NCBI RefSeq assembly: GCF_042654525.1
Contig: NZ_JBHSGP010000005.1
Location: 186,001 to 250,000, forward strand
Length of the DNA stretch: 64,000 nucleotides
Reading direction: 5' to 3'
Source: Geojedonia litorea
GTDB taxonomy: Bacteria > Bacteroidota > Bacteroidia > Flavobacteriales > Flavobacteriaceae
Shown here: piece by piece, positions 35,765 through 44,980 of the stretch
Numbering within the stretch: the stretch's first letter is position 1
Layout of the letters: every line of letters begins with the position of its first letter
Notes under the pieces: model-generated
Databases searched by the model: none
The model's input: the letters and a program-made list of their open reading frames with translations, nothing else
Told to the model about the DNA's origin: nothing
Program-made: the position numbers and the translations under genes

Positions 35765-35915
35765 AAAATGACTTTTATATAAGACCTAACAAAGTAGGAA
35801 AAGTTTAATGAGTTTAGGATTAATTTTTATTAATTTATAATGGGTTGATATACAGGGTTGTAAGTTGAATAAAATCGATAAAAAGCAAATAATAACGATA
35901 AAATGCATTTTTTTC

Positions 35916-35946
35916 TTGATTTATACATTTTTTTGTTATAAGTTTA
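35916..35946 (+). promoter_or_regulatory. Candidate promoter of the 36-kb small RNA
   Basis: TTG at 35916-35918, a 20-base spacer, then TAAGTTTA at 35939-35946 (seven of eight matches to TAnnTTTG). No plus-strand protein gene follows, so the promoter would serve the RNA candidate. Confidence 0.5.
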
Positions 35947-35952
35947 CATCAG

Positions 35953-36039
35953 CCTAACCTACTAGACTATTACCAGTCTCCCCAAATCTGGTAATACAAC
36001 GAAAGGGATGTAACGGATGTTGCGTCCTTTTCCGTTTTT
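35953..36039 (+). ncRNA. Candidate small structured RNA
   Basis: A plus-strand transcript of about 87 bases is predicted from a promoter-like element (35916-35946) to a terminator. It holds two hairpins: ATTACCAG with CTGGTAAT (35969-35976 and 35988-35995, 11-base loop), and a 13-bp stem (36002-36014 with 36019-36031, GGAT loop) followed by CCGTTTTT. It lies between the ECF sigma gene and the ABC transporter gene, both on the other strand. The size and location would suit a 6S-type or other regulatory RNA, but I cannot assign a family; SRP RNA, tmRNA and RNase P signatures were not seen. Confidence 0.5.
36002..36039 (+). terminator. Terminator of the small RNA
   Basis: A 13-bp stem with several G-U pairs and tetraloop GGAT, followed on the plus strand by CCGTTTTT. 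The minus-strand side lacks a T-run, so it is not a good terminator for the ABC transporter gene. Confidence 0.6.
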
Positions 36040-36058
36040 ATAGTGTTCATATTTTTTA

Positions 36059-37885
36059 TTATTCGAAGCTCTGCATTTCAACCAATTTTTTATACATGCC
36101 GTTAAGTGCTAATAATTGATTGTGAGTACCTTTTTCAACAATCTCCCCTTTTTGCATCACCACAATTTCATCAGCATTTTGAATGGTTGAAAGTCTATGG
36201 GCTATAACAATTGAAGTTCTGTTTTTCATCATGTTTTCTAATGCCACTTGAACAAGGCGTTCACTTTCGGTATCAAGTGCTGAAGTGGCCTCATCTAAAA
36301 TCATGATGGGCGGATTTTTTAAAACAGCCCTTGCAATGCTCAAGCGTTGTTTTTGCCCTCCAGAAAGTTTGTTTCCAGAGTCGCCAATATTGGTTTCTAT
36401 ACCTTTTGGAAGTTCTTTTACAAATTCCCAAGCATTGGCAATTTTAAGGGCTTCAATGACTTCATCGTCTGTGGCATTATCTTTACCTAGGAGCACATTG
36501 TTTTTAATGCTATCATTAAACAGAATAGAATCTTGAGTGACTAACCCCATTAATTTTCGTAATGATTCTTGCTTTAAGTCTTTAATGTTAATCCCATCAA
36601 TACTTATCTGGCCTGAATTGACATCATAAAAACGGGTGACTAGGTTGGCGATGGTACTTTTACCACTGCCCGATTGACCAACTAATGCTACGCTTTTACC
36701 TTTTGGAACTTTTAAATTAAAGTCTTTGAGCACTAAATCATCATCATATTTAAATGAAATGTTATGGAGATCAATTTCAGTAGTGAAATCGTTCTTTTCA
36801 ATAGCATTTGGTATATCTTCTAATACTGAAACAGTATCTAGAATTTCCAAGACTCTATCTGCCGCGGCATTCCCGGCTTTAACTTTATAGCTCGCTTTGC
36901 TAATCTCCTTGGCAGGAGTTAAAATTTGATAGGCTAAAGCCATGTAACCAATAAAGGCACCGCCAGACAAGGTTTTATCAATGAGTACCATACTTCCTCC
37001 ATACCATAATAGAGCGGCAATAGTAACTATACCTAAAAATTCACTAGTTGGTGACGCTAGGTTTTGTCTATTTAATAAAGTGTTTGAAAAATCGTAAAAT
37101 CTTGTTGTTGATTGCTGAAACTTATCATTAAACTTCTTTTCAGCATTGAAACTTTTTATGACTTTTAATCCTCCTAAAGTTTCTTCTAATGTGGATAGAA
37201 ATACACCTTGTTCGCGTTGCACTCTATCAGATTTTCGCTTTAAACTTTTACCTATTCTAGAAATGATTAAACCTGCAATCGGGATAAATAAAAAGACAAA
37301 TATGGTGAGTTTGGTTGAAATCGTAAACATGGTTATGATGGCAAAGAGAATGGTTAAAGGTTCTTTTACAATCAATTCTAGTACGGCCAACAGAGAATTT
37401 TTTACTTCATTTACATCACCCGAAATTCTAGCTATAATATCACCTTTTTTCTTTTCGGAATAATAGGAAATAGGCAAAGCAATTACTTTTTCATAAATGG
37501 CATTTCGTAAATCCTTTAAAACACCATTTCTTAAAAATGTAATTGAGAATAGAGCTAAATAGTTAAATAGATTTTTCAACAAAAACAAACTAATAATCAG
37601 AATGATCATATAAAGTAGGGTTCGTTGAGGACCATCATTGTCGGTTGTGGTCGTAATAAAATAATTTAGGCTATCTTCTAAATACGATTTTAAGTGGTTT
37701 ATGCTCTTGTATATAGGTTTTTCGTACACTTTTTTGCTCTCTCCAAAGAGTACATTAATCATTGGCATTAGTGATACCATAGCCAAGGTGCTAAATAGCG
37801 CGTACAACACATTAAAAAATATGTTTAGATAAGCATATCTTTTGTAAGGAGAAATAAAGTGTGATAGTCTTTTTAAGTATTCCAT
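36059..37885 (-). CDS. ABC exporter, MsbA-like (fused permease and ATPase)
   Basis: The 608-residue half-transporter has six transmembrane helices (about 15-330) and a C-terminal ATPase with Walker A GQSGSGKS, signature LSGGQKQR, Walker B IMILDEATSALD and the switch His in IAHRLSTI. It is most like lipid-flipping MsbA/LmrA-type exporters, which act as homodimers. The gene's ATG overlaps the phosphosugar mutase stop by one base, so it is the last gene of the DUF4199-GT2-mutase-ABC operon. That context suits export of a lipid-linked sugar or envelope lipid. Confidence 0.92.
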   Translation of the reverse strand: MEYLKRLSHFISPYKRYAYLNIFFNVLYALFSTLAMVSLMPMINVLFGESKKVYEKPIYKSINHLKSYLEDSLNYFITTTTDNDGPQRTLLYMIILIISLFLLKNLFNYLALFSITFLRNGVLKDLRNAIYEKVIALPISYYSEKKKGDIIARISGDVNEVKNSLLAVLELIVKEPLTILFAIITMFTISTKLTIFVFLFIPIAGLIISRIGKSLKRKSDRVQREQGVFLSTLEETLGGLKVIKSFNAEKKFNDKFQQSTTRFYDFSNTLLNRQNLASPTSEFLGIVTIAALLWYGGSMVLIDKTLSGGAFIGYMALAYQILTPAKEISKASYKVKAGNAAADRVLEILDTVSVLEDIPNAIEKNDFTTEIDLHNISFKYDDDLVLKDFNLKVPKGKSVALVGQSGSGKSTIANLVTRFYDVNSGQISIDGINIKDLKQESLRKLMGLVTQDSILFNDSIKNNVLLGKDNATDDEVIEALKIANAWEFVKELPKGIETNIGDSGNKLSGGQKQRLSIARAVLKNPPIMILDEATSALDTESERLVQVALENMMKNRTSIVIAHRLSTIQNADEIVVMQKGEIVEKGTHNQLLALNGMYKKLVEMQSFE

Positions 37886-39603
37886 TAAACAAGATTCATG
37901 TCGCTAACAATGTCATCCAATTTAGCCTCTAATTGAGAATTAACTTTTTCAAATTCTGAAGCCGAAGCTAAAGGTGCATTGACACTCATATAAAATTTAA
38001 TTTTTGGTTCAGTTCCACTTGGTCTCAAGGCTATTTTACTACCATCTTCAGTATAATAAATCAAAACGTTTGATTTTGGAATTTCAATGACTTCTTGAGT
38101 TCCAGTGCTTAAGTGTTTTGTAATGGATAACTGATAGTCTTCCACCTTTACTACTTTAGACCCGTTAACTTGTTTTAGAGGATTTTCACGCGCATCAATC
38201 ATCATTTGTTTAATCTCCTGTGCGCCTTCAATTCCTTTTTTGGTGAGCGAAATTAATCGCTCTTTATAAAACCCATGTTTCACGTACAATTGGATGAGTT
38301 CTTTATATAATGAACTTTCATTGGCTTTAGATTGTGCCGCAATTTCACAAGCCAATAATGTTGAGGTCACCGCATCCTTATCGCGCACAAAGTCGCCAAC
38401 CATATAGCCAAAACTTTCTTCACCGCCACCAATAAAATTCAACTCTGGGAAATCTTTGATCATTTTAGCAATCCATTTAAAACCGGTAAGACCTTCTTTA
38501 TATTCAACGCCATAAGCATTCGCCAATACTTGCATCATTGGTGTAGATACAATTGTGGACGCAATAAATTCTTTTCCTTGAATTTTGCCTTGGGTTTTCC
38601 ATTGATTCAGAAGAAAATCGGTCATCAAGAGCATCGTCTGATTACCATTTAATAAAATGAGTTGGTTGTTATTATCTCTAACTGCAATTCCTAGTCTGTC
38701 GCAATCTGGGTCAGTGCCAATAACAATATCGCCATTGACTTTGTTAGCAAGTTCTAAAGCCATTTTTAAAGCTTCAGGCTCTTCAGGATTAGGGGATTTT
38801 ACCGTAGGGAAATCACCGTTTGGTTCCTGTTGTTCTTCTACAATATGCACCTTTTCATAACCAGCACGATTTAAGGTTTCAGGAATTGTTGTGATAGAAG
38901 TCCCATGAAGCGAAGTAAAAACGATACTTAAATTATCTTTAGCAGCTTTTGTTGTGAAATTTGCATTTTTGACTGAAGCGTTTATGAATATGTCATCAAC
39001 ATCTTTTCCGATGTAATGAATGATCGATGGATTGGCTTTAAATTTAATTTCAGAATAATCTAAACTATTAATTTCGGCAATTATTTCGCCATCTTGTGGA
39101 GGTACCAATTGCCCTCCATCTTGCCAATATACTTTATATCCGTTATATTCTGGCGGGTTATGTGAAGCTGTTAAAACAATTCCGCAATGGCAATTCAAAT
39201 GTTTTAGTGCAAAGGATAGCTCTGGAGTTGGACGTAAATCCTCAAACAGGTAAACTTCAATATTATTTGCTGAAAATACATCGGCTACAACTTTAGCTAA
39301 AGATTTACTATTATGCCTGCAATCGTAGGCAATCACTGCTTTAATAGTTTCATTTGGAAATTGCTGATACAAATAATTACTCAAGCCTTGTGTGTTTTTT
39401 CCAAGTGTATATTTGTTTATACGATTGGTGCCAACACCCATAACCCCTCGCATGCCGCCAGTTCCAAAATCTAAATCACAATAAAAGCTTTCCTTAAGGT
39501 CTGAAGTGTTGTTTTCTAGCAAGTTTTTAATCTTGGCTTGGGTATCCTGATCAAAGGTTGGAGTTAACCAAGAATTTACGCGTTCTAAAAGTTCAGGTTC
39601 CAT
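37885..39603 (-). CDS. Phosphoglucomutase/phosphomannomutase
   Basis: The 572-residue enzyme interconverts hexose 1- and 6-phosphates. The alpha-D-phosphohexomutase motifs are visible: the phosphoserine loop TASHNPPEYNGYK, the metal loop GTDPDCDRLGIAV, the sugar loop GGGEESFGYMVG and the phosphate-binding RPSGTEPKIKFY. The size matches the Bacteroidetes PMM/PGM group with dual specificity. It lies in an envelope operon between the GT2 and ABC exporter genes and would supply sugar phosphates. Confidence 0.95.
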   Translation of the reverse strand: MEPELLERVNSWLTPTFDQDTQAKIKNLLENNTSDLKESFYCDLDFGTGGMRGVMGVGTNRINKYTLGKNTQGLSNYLYQQFPNETIKAVIAYDCRHNSKSLAKVVADVFSANNIEVYLFEDLRPTPELSFALKHLNCHCGIVLTASHNPPEYNGYKVYWQDGGQLVPPQDGEIIAEINSLDYSEIKFKANPSIIHYIGKDVDDIFINASVKNANFTTKAAKDNLSIVFTSLHGTSITTIPETLNRAGYEKVHIVEEQQEPNGDFPTVKSPNPEEPEALKMALELANKVNGDIVIGTDPDCDRLGIAVRDNNNQLILLNGNQTMLLMTDFLLNQWKTQGKIQGKEFIASTIVSTPMMQVLANAYGVEYKEGLTGFKWIAKMIKDFPELNFIGGGEESFGYMVGDFVRDKDAVTSTLLACEIAAQSKANESSLYKELIQLYVKHGFYKERLISLTKKGIEGAQEIKQMMIDARENPLKQVNGSKVVKVEDYQLSITKHLSTGTQEVIEIPKSNVLIYYTEDGSKIALRPSGTEPKIKFYMSVNAPLASASEFEKVNSQLEAKLDDIVSDMNLV

Positions 39604-39690
39604 AATACTAAATCTAGTCTTAAATATCTAGCAAAAATACGCAATTACAAAAATGTTAAAGGAAATTAATATGTTATTTTGAGATTAAAT

Positions 39691-40638
39691 TTAGAAATTA
39701 AGTTCTTCTTTAATCGAATAACGTTCCTTATTGGCACTGTTTCTTAAAATGATTTCACCCAAAAATCCAGCGATAAAAAATTGCGTACCAATAATCATTG
39801 TAGCCAATGCAATATAAAATTGAGGGCGCTGACTAATTAATCTGCCATAAGGATTAAAGAATATCTTGTCAATGCCGAGATATAAGGTAAAACCAAAACC
39901 AATGATAAACATAATAACGCCTAAAGCACCAAATAAATGCATGGGGCGCTTACCAAAACGTGATAAAAACCAAATCGTAATTAAATCTAAAAAGCCATTA
40001 ATAAATCGTTCCATACCAAATTTGGTTTCTCCGTATTTTCGAGCTTGATGCTGGACTACTTTTTCACCAATTTTGGTAAATCCAGCATTTTTAGCTAATA
40101 CTGGAATGTAGCGGTGCATTTCACCATTAACATCAATGTTTTTAATAACTTCATTTTTATAGGCCTTTAATCCGCAATTGAAATCATTTAATTTAACACC
40201 CGAAGTGCGTCTAGCTGCCCAATTAAAGAGTTTAGAAGGAAGATTTTTGGATACAACAGAATCGAATCGTTTCTTTTTCCATCCTGAAACCAAATCGAAA
40301 CCTTCTTTGGTAATCATGTTGTAAAGATCTGGAATTTCATTCGGGTTGTCTTGAAGATCGGCATCCATGGTTATGATCACATCACCTTGAGCTTTTTTAA
40401 AACCAGCGTGTAAGGCCTGTGATTTTCCGAAATTTTTTAAAAAATGTATGCCTTTAATATGCTTGTCTTTTTTAGACAATTCTACTATGGTATCCCAGGA
40501 TGCATCGGTACTACCGTCATCAATAAAAATGATTTCATATGAAAAACGATTGGATTGCATAACTTCTGCAATCCAATCGTGTAGTTCGGTCAATGACTCT
40601 TTTTCGTTAAGTAGCGGTATGACTACTGATATATCCAT
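39691..40638 (-). CDS. Glycosyltransferase family 2, polyprenyl-phosphate type
   Basis: The 315-residue protein has the GT-A fold with DDGSTD (near 42) and the DxD-type ITMDADLQDNP, plus two C-terminal transmembrane helices (HLFGALGVIMFIIGFGFTLYL and YIALATMIIGTQFFIAGFLGEII). This is the GtrB/ArnC/Dpm1-like form that transfers a sugar to undecaprenyl phosphate at the membrane. Upstream is the DUF4199 gene and downstream the phosphosugar mutase, which fits lipid-linked sugar synthesis. The donor sugar is not decided by sequence. Confidence 0.93.
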   Translation of the reverse strand: MDISVVIPLLNEKESLTELHDWIAEVMQSNRFSYEIIFIDDGSTDASWDTIVELSKKDKHIKGIHFLKNFGKSQALHAGFKKAQGDVIITMDADLQDNPNEIPDLYNMITKEGFDLVSGWKKKRFDSVVSKNLPSKLFNWAARRTSGVKLNDFNCGLKAYKNEVIKNIDVNGEMHRYIPVLAKNAGFTKIGEKVVQHQARKYGETKFGMERFINGFLDLITIWFLSRFGKRPMHLFGALGVIMFIIGFGFTLYLGIDKIFFNPYGRLISQRPQFYIALATMIIGTQFFIAGFLGEIILRNSANKERYSIKEELNF

Positions 40639-40694
40639 GTAAATAGTTTCAAAATTCTCTGTTCAAAAATAAAGAAATTATTTAAGCATGCCTA

Positions 40695-41207
40695 TTATTC
40701 TTTTTTCATTACTAACCCGGCTATTAGCGAGTAAATTAAACCAAAGAGCATGCTAGCACCAATCCAGATAGCAGATCCAATAGCAGGGTTCATAAACATT
40801 TCAACAACCTTCATTTGCTGATCAACCATGTCTTGTGTGGCATTTGGAGCTTCAAGCATTTTATCTCTAACAACATCTTTCATTTGGCCCATAAATTCTG
40901 GATCTATGATATAATTAAAAATAAGTCCATAAATCACATATACAACTGCACTTATAGCAGCAATGGCAACACCAGTTTTTAATGCTTCACCTAAACTTAA
41001 AACATTAGCATTCTGTTTTTTATATTGTCCTATAGCATAAAAAATAACTACTGGGAAAATAATATAATATAAAAATTGAGGCCATTGTACGCCTTCAAGT
41101 GACATGCCAGTGACATACATAATCACGCTTATCAATATCATGATTACTCCTAGAATAATCCCGTAGTTCATGGCGAATTTGCCAACAGTTGGTTTTTGAG
41201 TTTCCAT
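40695..41207 (-). CDS. DUF4199 membrane protein
   Basis: The 170-residue protein has four transmembrane helices (GIILGVIMILISVIMYVTG, FLYYIIFPVVIFYAIGQY, GVAIAAISAVVYVIYGLIF and AIWIGASMLFGLIYSLIAGL) with the helical loop typical of DUF4199. The family is common in Bacteroidetes and often precedes a GT2 gene, as here. Its function is unknown. It is the first gene of the operon toward the ABC exporter. Confidence 0.88.
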   Translation of the reverse strand: METQKPTVGKFAMNYGIILGVIMILISVIMYVTGMSLEGVQWPQFLYYIIFPVVIFYAIGQYKKQNANVLSLGEALKTGVAIAAISAVVYVIYGLIFNYIIDPEFMGQMKDVVRDKMLEAPNATQDMVDQQMKVVEMFMNPAIGSAIWIGASMLFGLIYSLIAGLVMKKE

Positions 41208-41332
41208 AAATTCCTATTTATTTAATGTTATGTTAGTTGGTATAAATTTAGATAAAAATGTTACAAAATAGGGCTTATAATGGCTGAATAGAACTTTTTA
41301 ATAGAAGTTGCTTTAAAAAACAAAATAAATTA

Positions 41333-41362
41333 TTGGTAATTTGTAAAAAATGCCTAAATTTG
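41333..41362 (+). promoter_or_regulatory. Promoter of the L31 gene
   Basis: TTG at 41333-41335, a 19-base spacer and an exact TAAATTTG -7 box at 41355-41362, 38 bases upstream of the ATG. Confidence 0.75.
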
Positions 41363-41399
41363 CAGCTCGAAAAAACGAAACGATATAAAGCTTTTAGTG

Positions 41400-41651
41400 A
41401 TGAAAAAAGGAATACATCCAGAAAATTATAGACTTGTAGCATTTAAAGATATGTCTAATGAAGACGTATTCATTACAAAGTCAACTGCAGATACTAATGA
41501 AACTCTTGAGGTAGAAGGTGTAGAGTATCCATTAATTAAACTTGAGATTTCAAGAAGCTCTCATCCATATTATACTGGTAAATCTAAATTGGTAGATACA
41601 GCTGGTCGTATCGATAAATTCAAAAACAAATACGCTAAATTTAAAAAATAA
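41400..41651 (+). CDS. rpmE2: 50S ribosomal protein L31, type B
   Basis: The 83-residue protein begins MKKGIHPENYRLVAFKDMS and carries SSHPYYTGKSKLVDTAGR, the type B L31 signature. The zinc-binding cysteines of type A are absent, as expected for the zinc-independent form. I start at the ATG at 41400; the GTG one codon before is less likely. It has its own strong promoter and terminator. Confidence 0.96.
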   Translation: MKKGIHPENYRLVAFKDMSNEDVFITKSTADTNETLEVEGVEYPLIKLEISRSSHPYYTGKSKLVDTAGRIDKFKNKYAKFKK

Positions 41652-41672
41652 GTTTAGCCACTCAATTATAAT

Positions 41673-41705
41673 AAGCCTTCAGGAATTAACTTGAAGGCTT
41701 TTTTG
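41673..41705 (+). terminator. L31 gene terminator
   Basis: A 9-bp stem (AAGCCTTCA with TGAAGGCTT, 41673-41681 and 41692-41700) followed by TTTTG. Confidence 0.85.
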
Positions 41706-41784
41706 TTTTCAGTATTTAAGCTATTTTTGATATTATGCATAAGTTTAAATATTGTGCAGATCACTTCTAACTCCTAAAATTGAC

Positions 41785-42960
41785 ATGAACTACATATTAT
41801 TTGATGGGCCATCGCGAAACAATTTATTGCCCTTTACCTATACACGTCCAATGGCCGATATTAGGATTGGGATATTGACCATTCGCGAAAAATGGGAATT
41901 GCATTTAGGATGTACAACAACAACGCTTACTGAAGATTATTTATCTGAAAAATACCCTATGGTAGAGATGGATGAAAATGTCATGATTAATGCCTCTTAT
42001 CTACCAACTACTGAACTTGCTGAAATGGTAAAAAGCCTTGAGGACAATCAAGCCATTTTTAAAGATGAAGATGTGATTGCCTTTTTCTCAAAGGATAGTC
42101 AGGATAATATTGATTTTGAACGCTATGAAGCTATTGAGTTCAATGACGAACTTATAAAGATTGAACATACTTGGGATATTTATTCAAAAAATGGTCAAGC
42201 TATTCAAGAGGATTTTGAAATTTTAACCAAAAACCGAAAATCTAAACCAATACCTTCATCAAATAATGTCATAGGTCATGAGCATATTTTTATTGAAGAA
42301 GGTGCTACATTAGAATTTGTGACGCTCAATGCAAATAAAGGCCCTATTTATATTGGTAAGGATACCGAAATTATGGAAGGCAGCATTATTCGTGGACCTT
42401 TTGCCTTATGTGAAGGATCTACGGTTAAATTAGGGGCCAAGATTTATGGACCCACTACTATAGGTCCATTCTGTAAAGTAGGTGGCGAAATTACTAATTC
42501 GGTGTTATTTGCATATTCAAATAAAGCTCATGAAGGCTATTTAGGTAATTCAGTATTGGGCGAATGGTGTAATATTGGTGCAGATACTAATACTTCCAAT
42601 TTAAAAAATGATTACTCGCAAGTGCGTCTTTGGGATTACCAAACAGACAGTTTTGCTAGAACTGGTTTACAGTTTTGTGGTCTCATGATGGGTGATCATA
42701 GCAAATGCGGAATCAATACCATGTTCAATACAGGAACGGTTGTTGGAGTGAATGCGAATATTTTTGGAGCAGGTTTTCCGCGTAATTTTATTCCAAGTTT
42801 TAGTTGGGGAGGTCATGGCGGATTTACAACCTATCTTCCCAAAAAAGCATTTGAGGTGGCCAAAGTAGTAATGTCCCGAAGACATATTGAATTTTCAGAA
42901 CAAGATGCAAAAATCCTCGAACACGTTTTTGAACTTACCAAAAAATACAGACGCGAATAA
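41785..42960 (+). CDS. GlmU-like sugar nucleotidyltransferase/acyltransferase family protein
   Basis: The 391-residue protein has an N-terminal nucleotidyltransferase-like half (LFDGPSRNNLLPFTYTRPMADIRIGI) lacking the usual GxGxxL loop, and a C-terminal left-handed beta-helix (GKDTEIMEGSIIRGPFALCEGS, ending with GAKIYGPTTIGPFCKVGGEI). This matches the Bacteroidetes GlmU-like family; the core GlmU for cell-wall synthesis is a different, canonical enzyme, so this one is likely a paralogue with another substrate. I use the ATG giving MNYILFDGPSR. Confidence 0.85.
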   Translation: MNYILFDGPSRNNLLPFTYTRPMADIRIGILTIREKWELHLGCTTTTLTEDYLSEKYPMVEMDENVMINASYLPTTELAEMVKSLEDNQAIFKDEDVIAFFSKDSQDNIDFERYEAIEFNDELIKIEHTWDIYSKNGQAIQEDFEILTKNRKSKPIPSSNNVIGHEHIFIEEGATLEFVTLNANKGPIYIGKDTEIMEGSIIRGPFALCEGSTVKLGAKIYGPTTIGPFCKVGGEITNSVLFAYSNKAHEGYLGNSVLGEWCNIGADTNTSNLKNDYSQVRLWDYQTDSFARTGLQFCGLMMGDHSKCGINTMFNTGTVVGVNANIFGAGFPRNFIPSFSWGGHGGFTTYLPKKAFEVAKVVMSRRHIEFSEQDAKILEHVFELTKKYRRE

Positions 42961-42975
42961 AGTAAAACCAGTTTT

Positions 42976-43305
42976 ATGTTAGGAATTATACTCATCTATT
43001 TTATTGGAAAGCAGTTTTATACACTAGCCGAAGATTTCAACAAAAACAAATGGCTTTATGCTATTTTAAGCGTCGTTATTTATTATGTAGCTGGTTTTAT
43101 TTTTGGAACTATACTTGCCGTTTTAGATCTCATTTTTGAATGGGGAATCGACTGGGATAATAACTTTGGTCTTAATCTATTAGGGATTCCAATTGGTTTA
43201 TTGGCCGATTGGGGTTTTTACTATATGTTAAAAAAGAAGTGGGAACAATCTACTGTTTTAATCAAAGATGAAATTCAAAATATTGGTAAGAATACAGAAG
43301 ATTAA
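42976..43305 (+). CDS. Hypothetical membrane protein
   Basis: The 109-residue protein has three hydrophobic segments (MLGIILIYFIG, YAILSVVIYYVAGFIFGTILAVL and LLGIPIGLLADWGFYYML) and a basic cytoplasmic tail. I do not recognise a family. It follows the GlmU-like gene by 15 bases and may share its transcript. Its stop is one base from the stop of the convergent binding-protein gene. Confidence 0.6.
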   Translation: MLGIILIYFIGKQFYTLAEDFNKNKWLYAILSVVIYYVAGFIFGTILAVLDLIFEWGIDWDNNFGLNLLGIPIGLLADWGFYYMLKKKWEQSTVLIKDEIQNIGKNTED

Positions 43306-43306
43306 C

Positions 43307-44935
43307 TTACTCCTTTTTTACCCGTTTTAAATCCAATAAATTAATAGGGTTAATTCCTAATCCCTTTACATTTTTTTGAGTAAAACGTACGACTTCATCA
43401 TAATATAATGGCACCATAATGGCTTTTGCCATGGCCATGGAATCCATTTTGGTATATAAATGTTTGCGTTCTTCGATGTCAATGATGGTGAACGCCTTGT
43501 TGTACAAGCTGTCGAAGGTTTCACTTTTGTAGTGAAAGTAATTAGAGCCGTTAGGCGCAAAATTCTTGCTATAAAAAATGGATAAATAGTTTTCGGCATC
43601 TAAATAATCGGCTACCCAAGAGCTTCTAAAGAAATCTATTTTTCCGTTGGATCTGCCAGATCGTAAGGTAGCTTCTGGCATAACATCTACATTTATTTTT
43701 AAACCTAACTTTTCAAGTTCATGTTGTATAAATTCACAAAAACTCAAGTAATTACTAGTAGTGGTTAAATTAATTTCTGGACGAGTTATGCCGCTTTCTT
43801 TTTTAAATTGTTCAATAAGCTGTTTGGCTTTTTTGGGTTGATACGAAAACCCTATTGATGGATCATAACCAGCAATACCAATAGGTATAAAACCACCGTT
43901 AGCTGGATTTCCAATTCCATTTCGCAAATAAATCATCATTTTTTTTCTATCGAAACCGTAATTGATGGCTTTTCTAATTAATTCTGATTGAATTTCAGGT
44001 GTTTTAGAATCCAAATAAAATCCTAAATATTCAGTGTTTAAATAGGGTCCTCGAATCATATTTACGGTTTTAGCATACGATTCTCGAAGCTCACCATTAC
44101 CTGTTAAAAGCTCATCCTTATATGAAGCATCTAAACTATTTAAAAAATCAATCTTGCCTTGAGCAAACTGCAAAAATTCACTTTGCTTATCGGGTAAAAA
44201 TGTAATGGCAATGGCTTCTAAATAAGGCAGTGAATTACCAACACTATCTTTTTCAAAATAATTAGGATTCCTTCTAAAAATGAGTTTAAGATTTTCTTCC
44301 CAACGTTGAAACTTAAATGGACCTGTACCAATTGGATTAGATCTAAACTCATTTCCGTAATGCTCTACAATTTCTTTAGGTACAACAGAGCAATATTTCA
44401 TTGATAAAAGACCTATAAATGCAGGAAATGGTTGCTTCAACTTAATTTCAAAAATAGTGTCATTTATGGCTTCGAAATCATCAACTTTGTTTAATACCCA
44501 ACTACCTGGTGCCGCAACTTGTTTGTCCCTCAATCTATTAAAGCTGTATTTGAAATCTGAAGCAATAACCAATCTGGTTGAATCTTTGCCAAATAAGCTA
44601 TGTTTATGAAAATAAATGTCATTACGAAGATTAAACGAATAAAGTAATCCGTCTTCAGAAACTGTCCAGTTTTTGGCAATACAGGGTATAATGTTCAAGT
44701 CAGCGTCGGTTTGAACCAACCCATTAAATAGTTGATTAGCTACCCAATTATCTTGTAAAGTTCTTGCAAAAGCAGGATCCAAAGTGTTGATATTAGCATG
44801 TTCATTATATCTAAAAACTGAATGATCTTTATCAAGATGAGAGTCAGAACCACAGGACAAGAAAGTCATAAACATGTAACTTATTGATAAATAGCATACT
44901 GTTAGGGTTAAATGCTTTGAAACATGTTTTATCAT
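43307..44935 (-). CDS. ABC-type oligopeptide/nickel substrate-binding lipoprotein
   Basis: The 542-residue protein is a family 5 extracellular solute-binding protein (SBP_bac_5): FLSCGSDS lipobox near residue 27, then NTLDPAFARTLQDNWVANQLFNGLVQ, PCIAKNWTVSEDGLLYSFNLR, the conserved SNPIGTGPFKFQRWE segment and a two-lobe fold. It would bind oligopeptides or similar ligands in the envelope. No permease or ATPase gene is adjacent, so it either partners with components elsewhere or has another role. It is convergent with the small membrane protein gene. Confidence 0.9.
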   Translation of the reverse strand: MIKHVSKHLTLTVCYLSISYMFMTFLSCGSDSHLDKDHSVFRYNEHANINTLDPAFARTLQDNWVANQLFNGLVQTDADLNIIPCIAKNWTVSEDGLLYSFNLRNDIYFHKHSLFGKDSTRLVIASDFKYSFNRLRDKQVAAPGSWVLNKVDDFEAINDTIFEIKLKQPFPAFIGLLSMKYCSVVPKEIVEHYGNEFRSNPIGTGPFKFQRWEENLKLIFRRNPNYFEKDSVGNSLPYLEAIAITFLPDKQSEFLQFAQGKIDFLNSLDASYKDELLTGNGELRESYAKTVNMIRGPYLNTEYLGFYLDSKTPEIQSELIRKAINYGFDRKKMMIYLRNGIGNPANGGFIPIGIAGYDPSIGFSYQPKKAKQLIEQFKKESGITRPEINLTTTSNYLSFCEFIQHELEKLGLKINVDVMPEATLRSGRSNGKIDFFRSSWVADYLDAENYLSIFYSKNFAPNGSNYFHYKSETFDSLYNKAFTIIDIEERKHLYTKMDSMAMAKAIMVPLYYDEVVRFTQKNVKGLGINPINLLDLKRVKKE

Positions 44936-44958
44936 ATAATTTTTTAATTGTAAATTTG
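44927..44958 (+). promoter_or_regulatory. Promoter of mtaB
   Basis: An exact TAAATTTG -7 box at 44951-44958, 20 bases after a weak -33 (TTTT at 44927-44930), and 22 bases before the mtaB ATG. Confidence 0.55.
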
Positions 44959-44980
44959 CAGCCTTGGTAAAAATACAAGA

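Noticed and set aside
35969..35995. tRNA or SRP RNA at the candidate small RNA.
   Set aside because: No cloverleaf or T-loop sequence and no SRP apical motif could be found.
36002..36039. The hairpin as terminator of the ABC exporter gene.
   Set aside because: On the minus strand the hairpin lacks a T-run and is followed by CGTTG. The plus-strand side has CCGTTTTT, so it fits the RNA candidate better.
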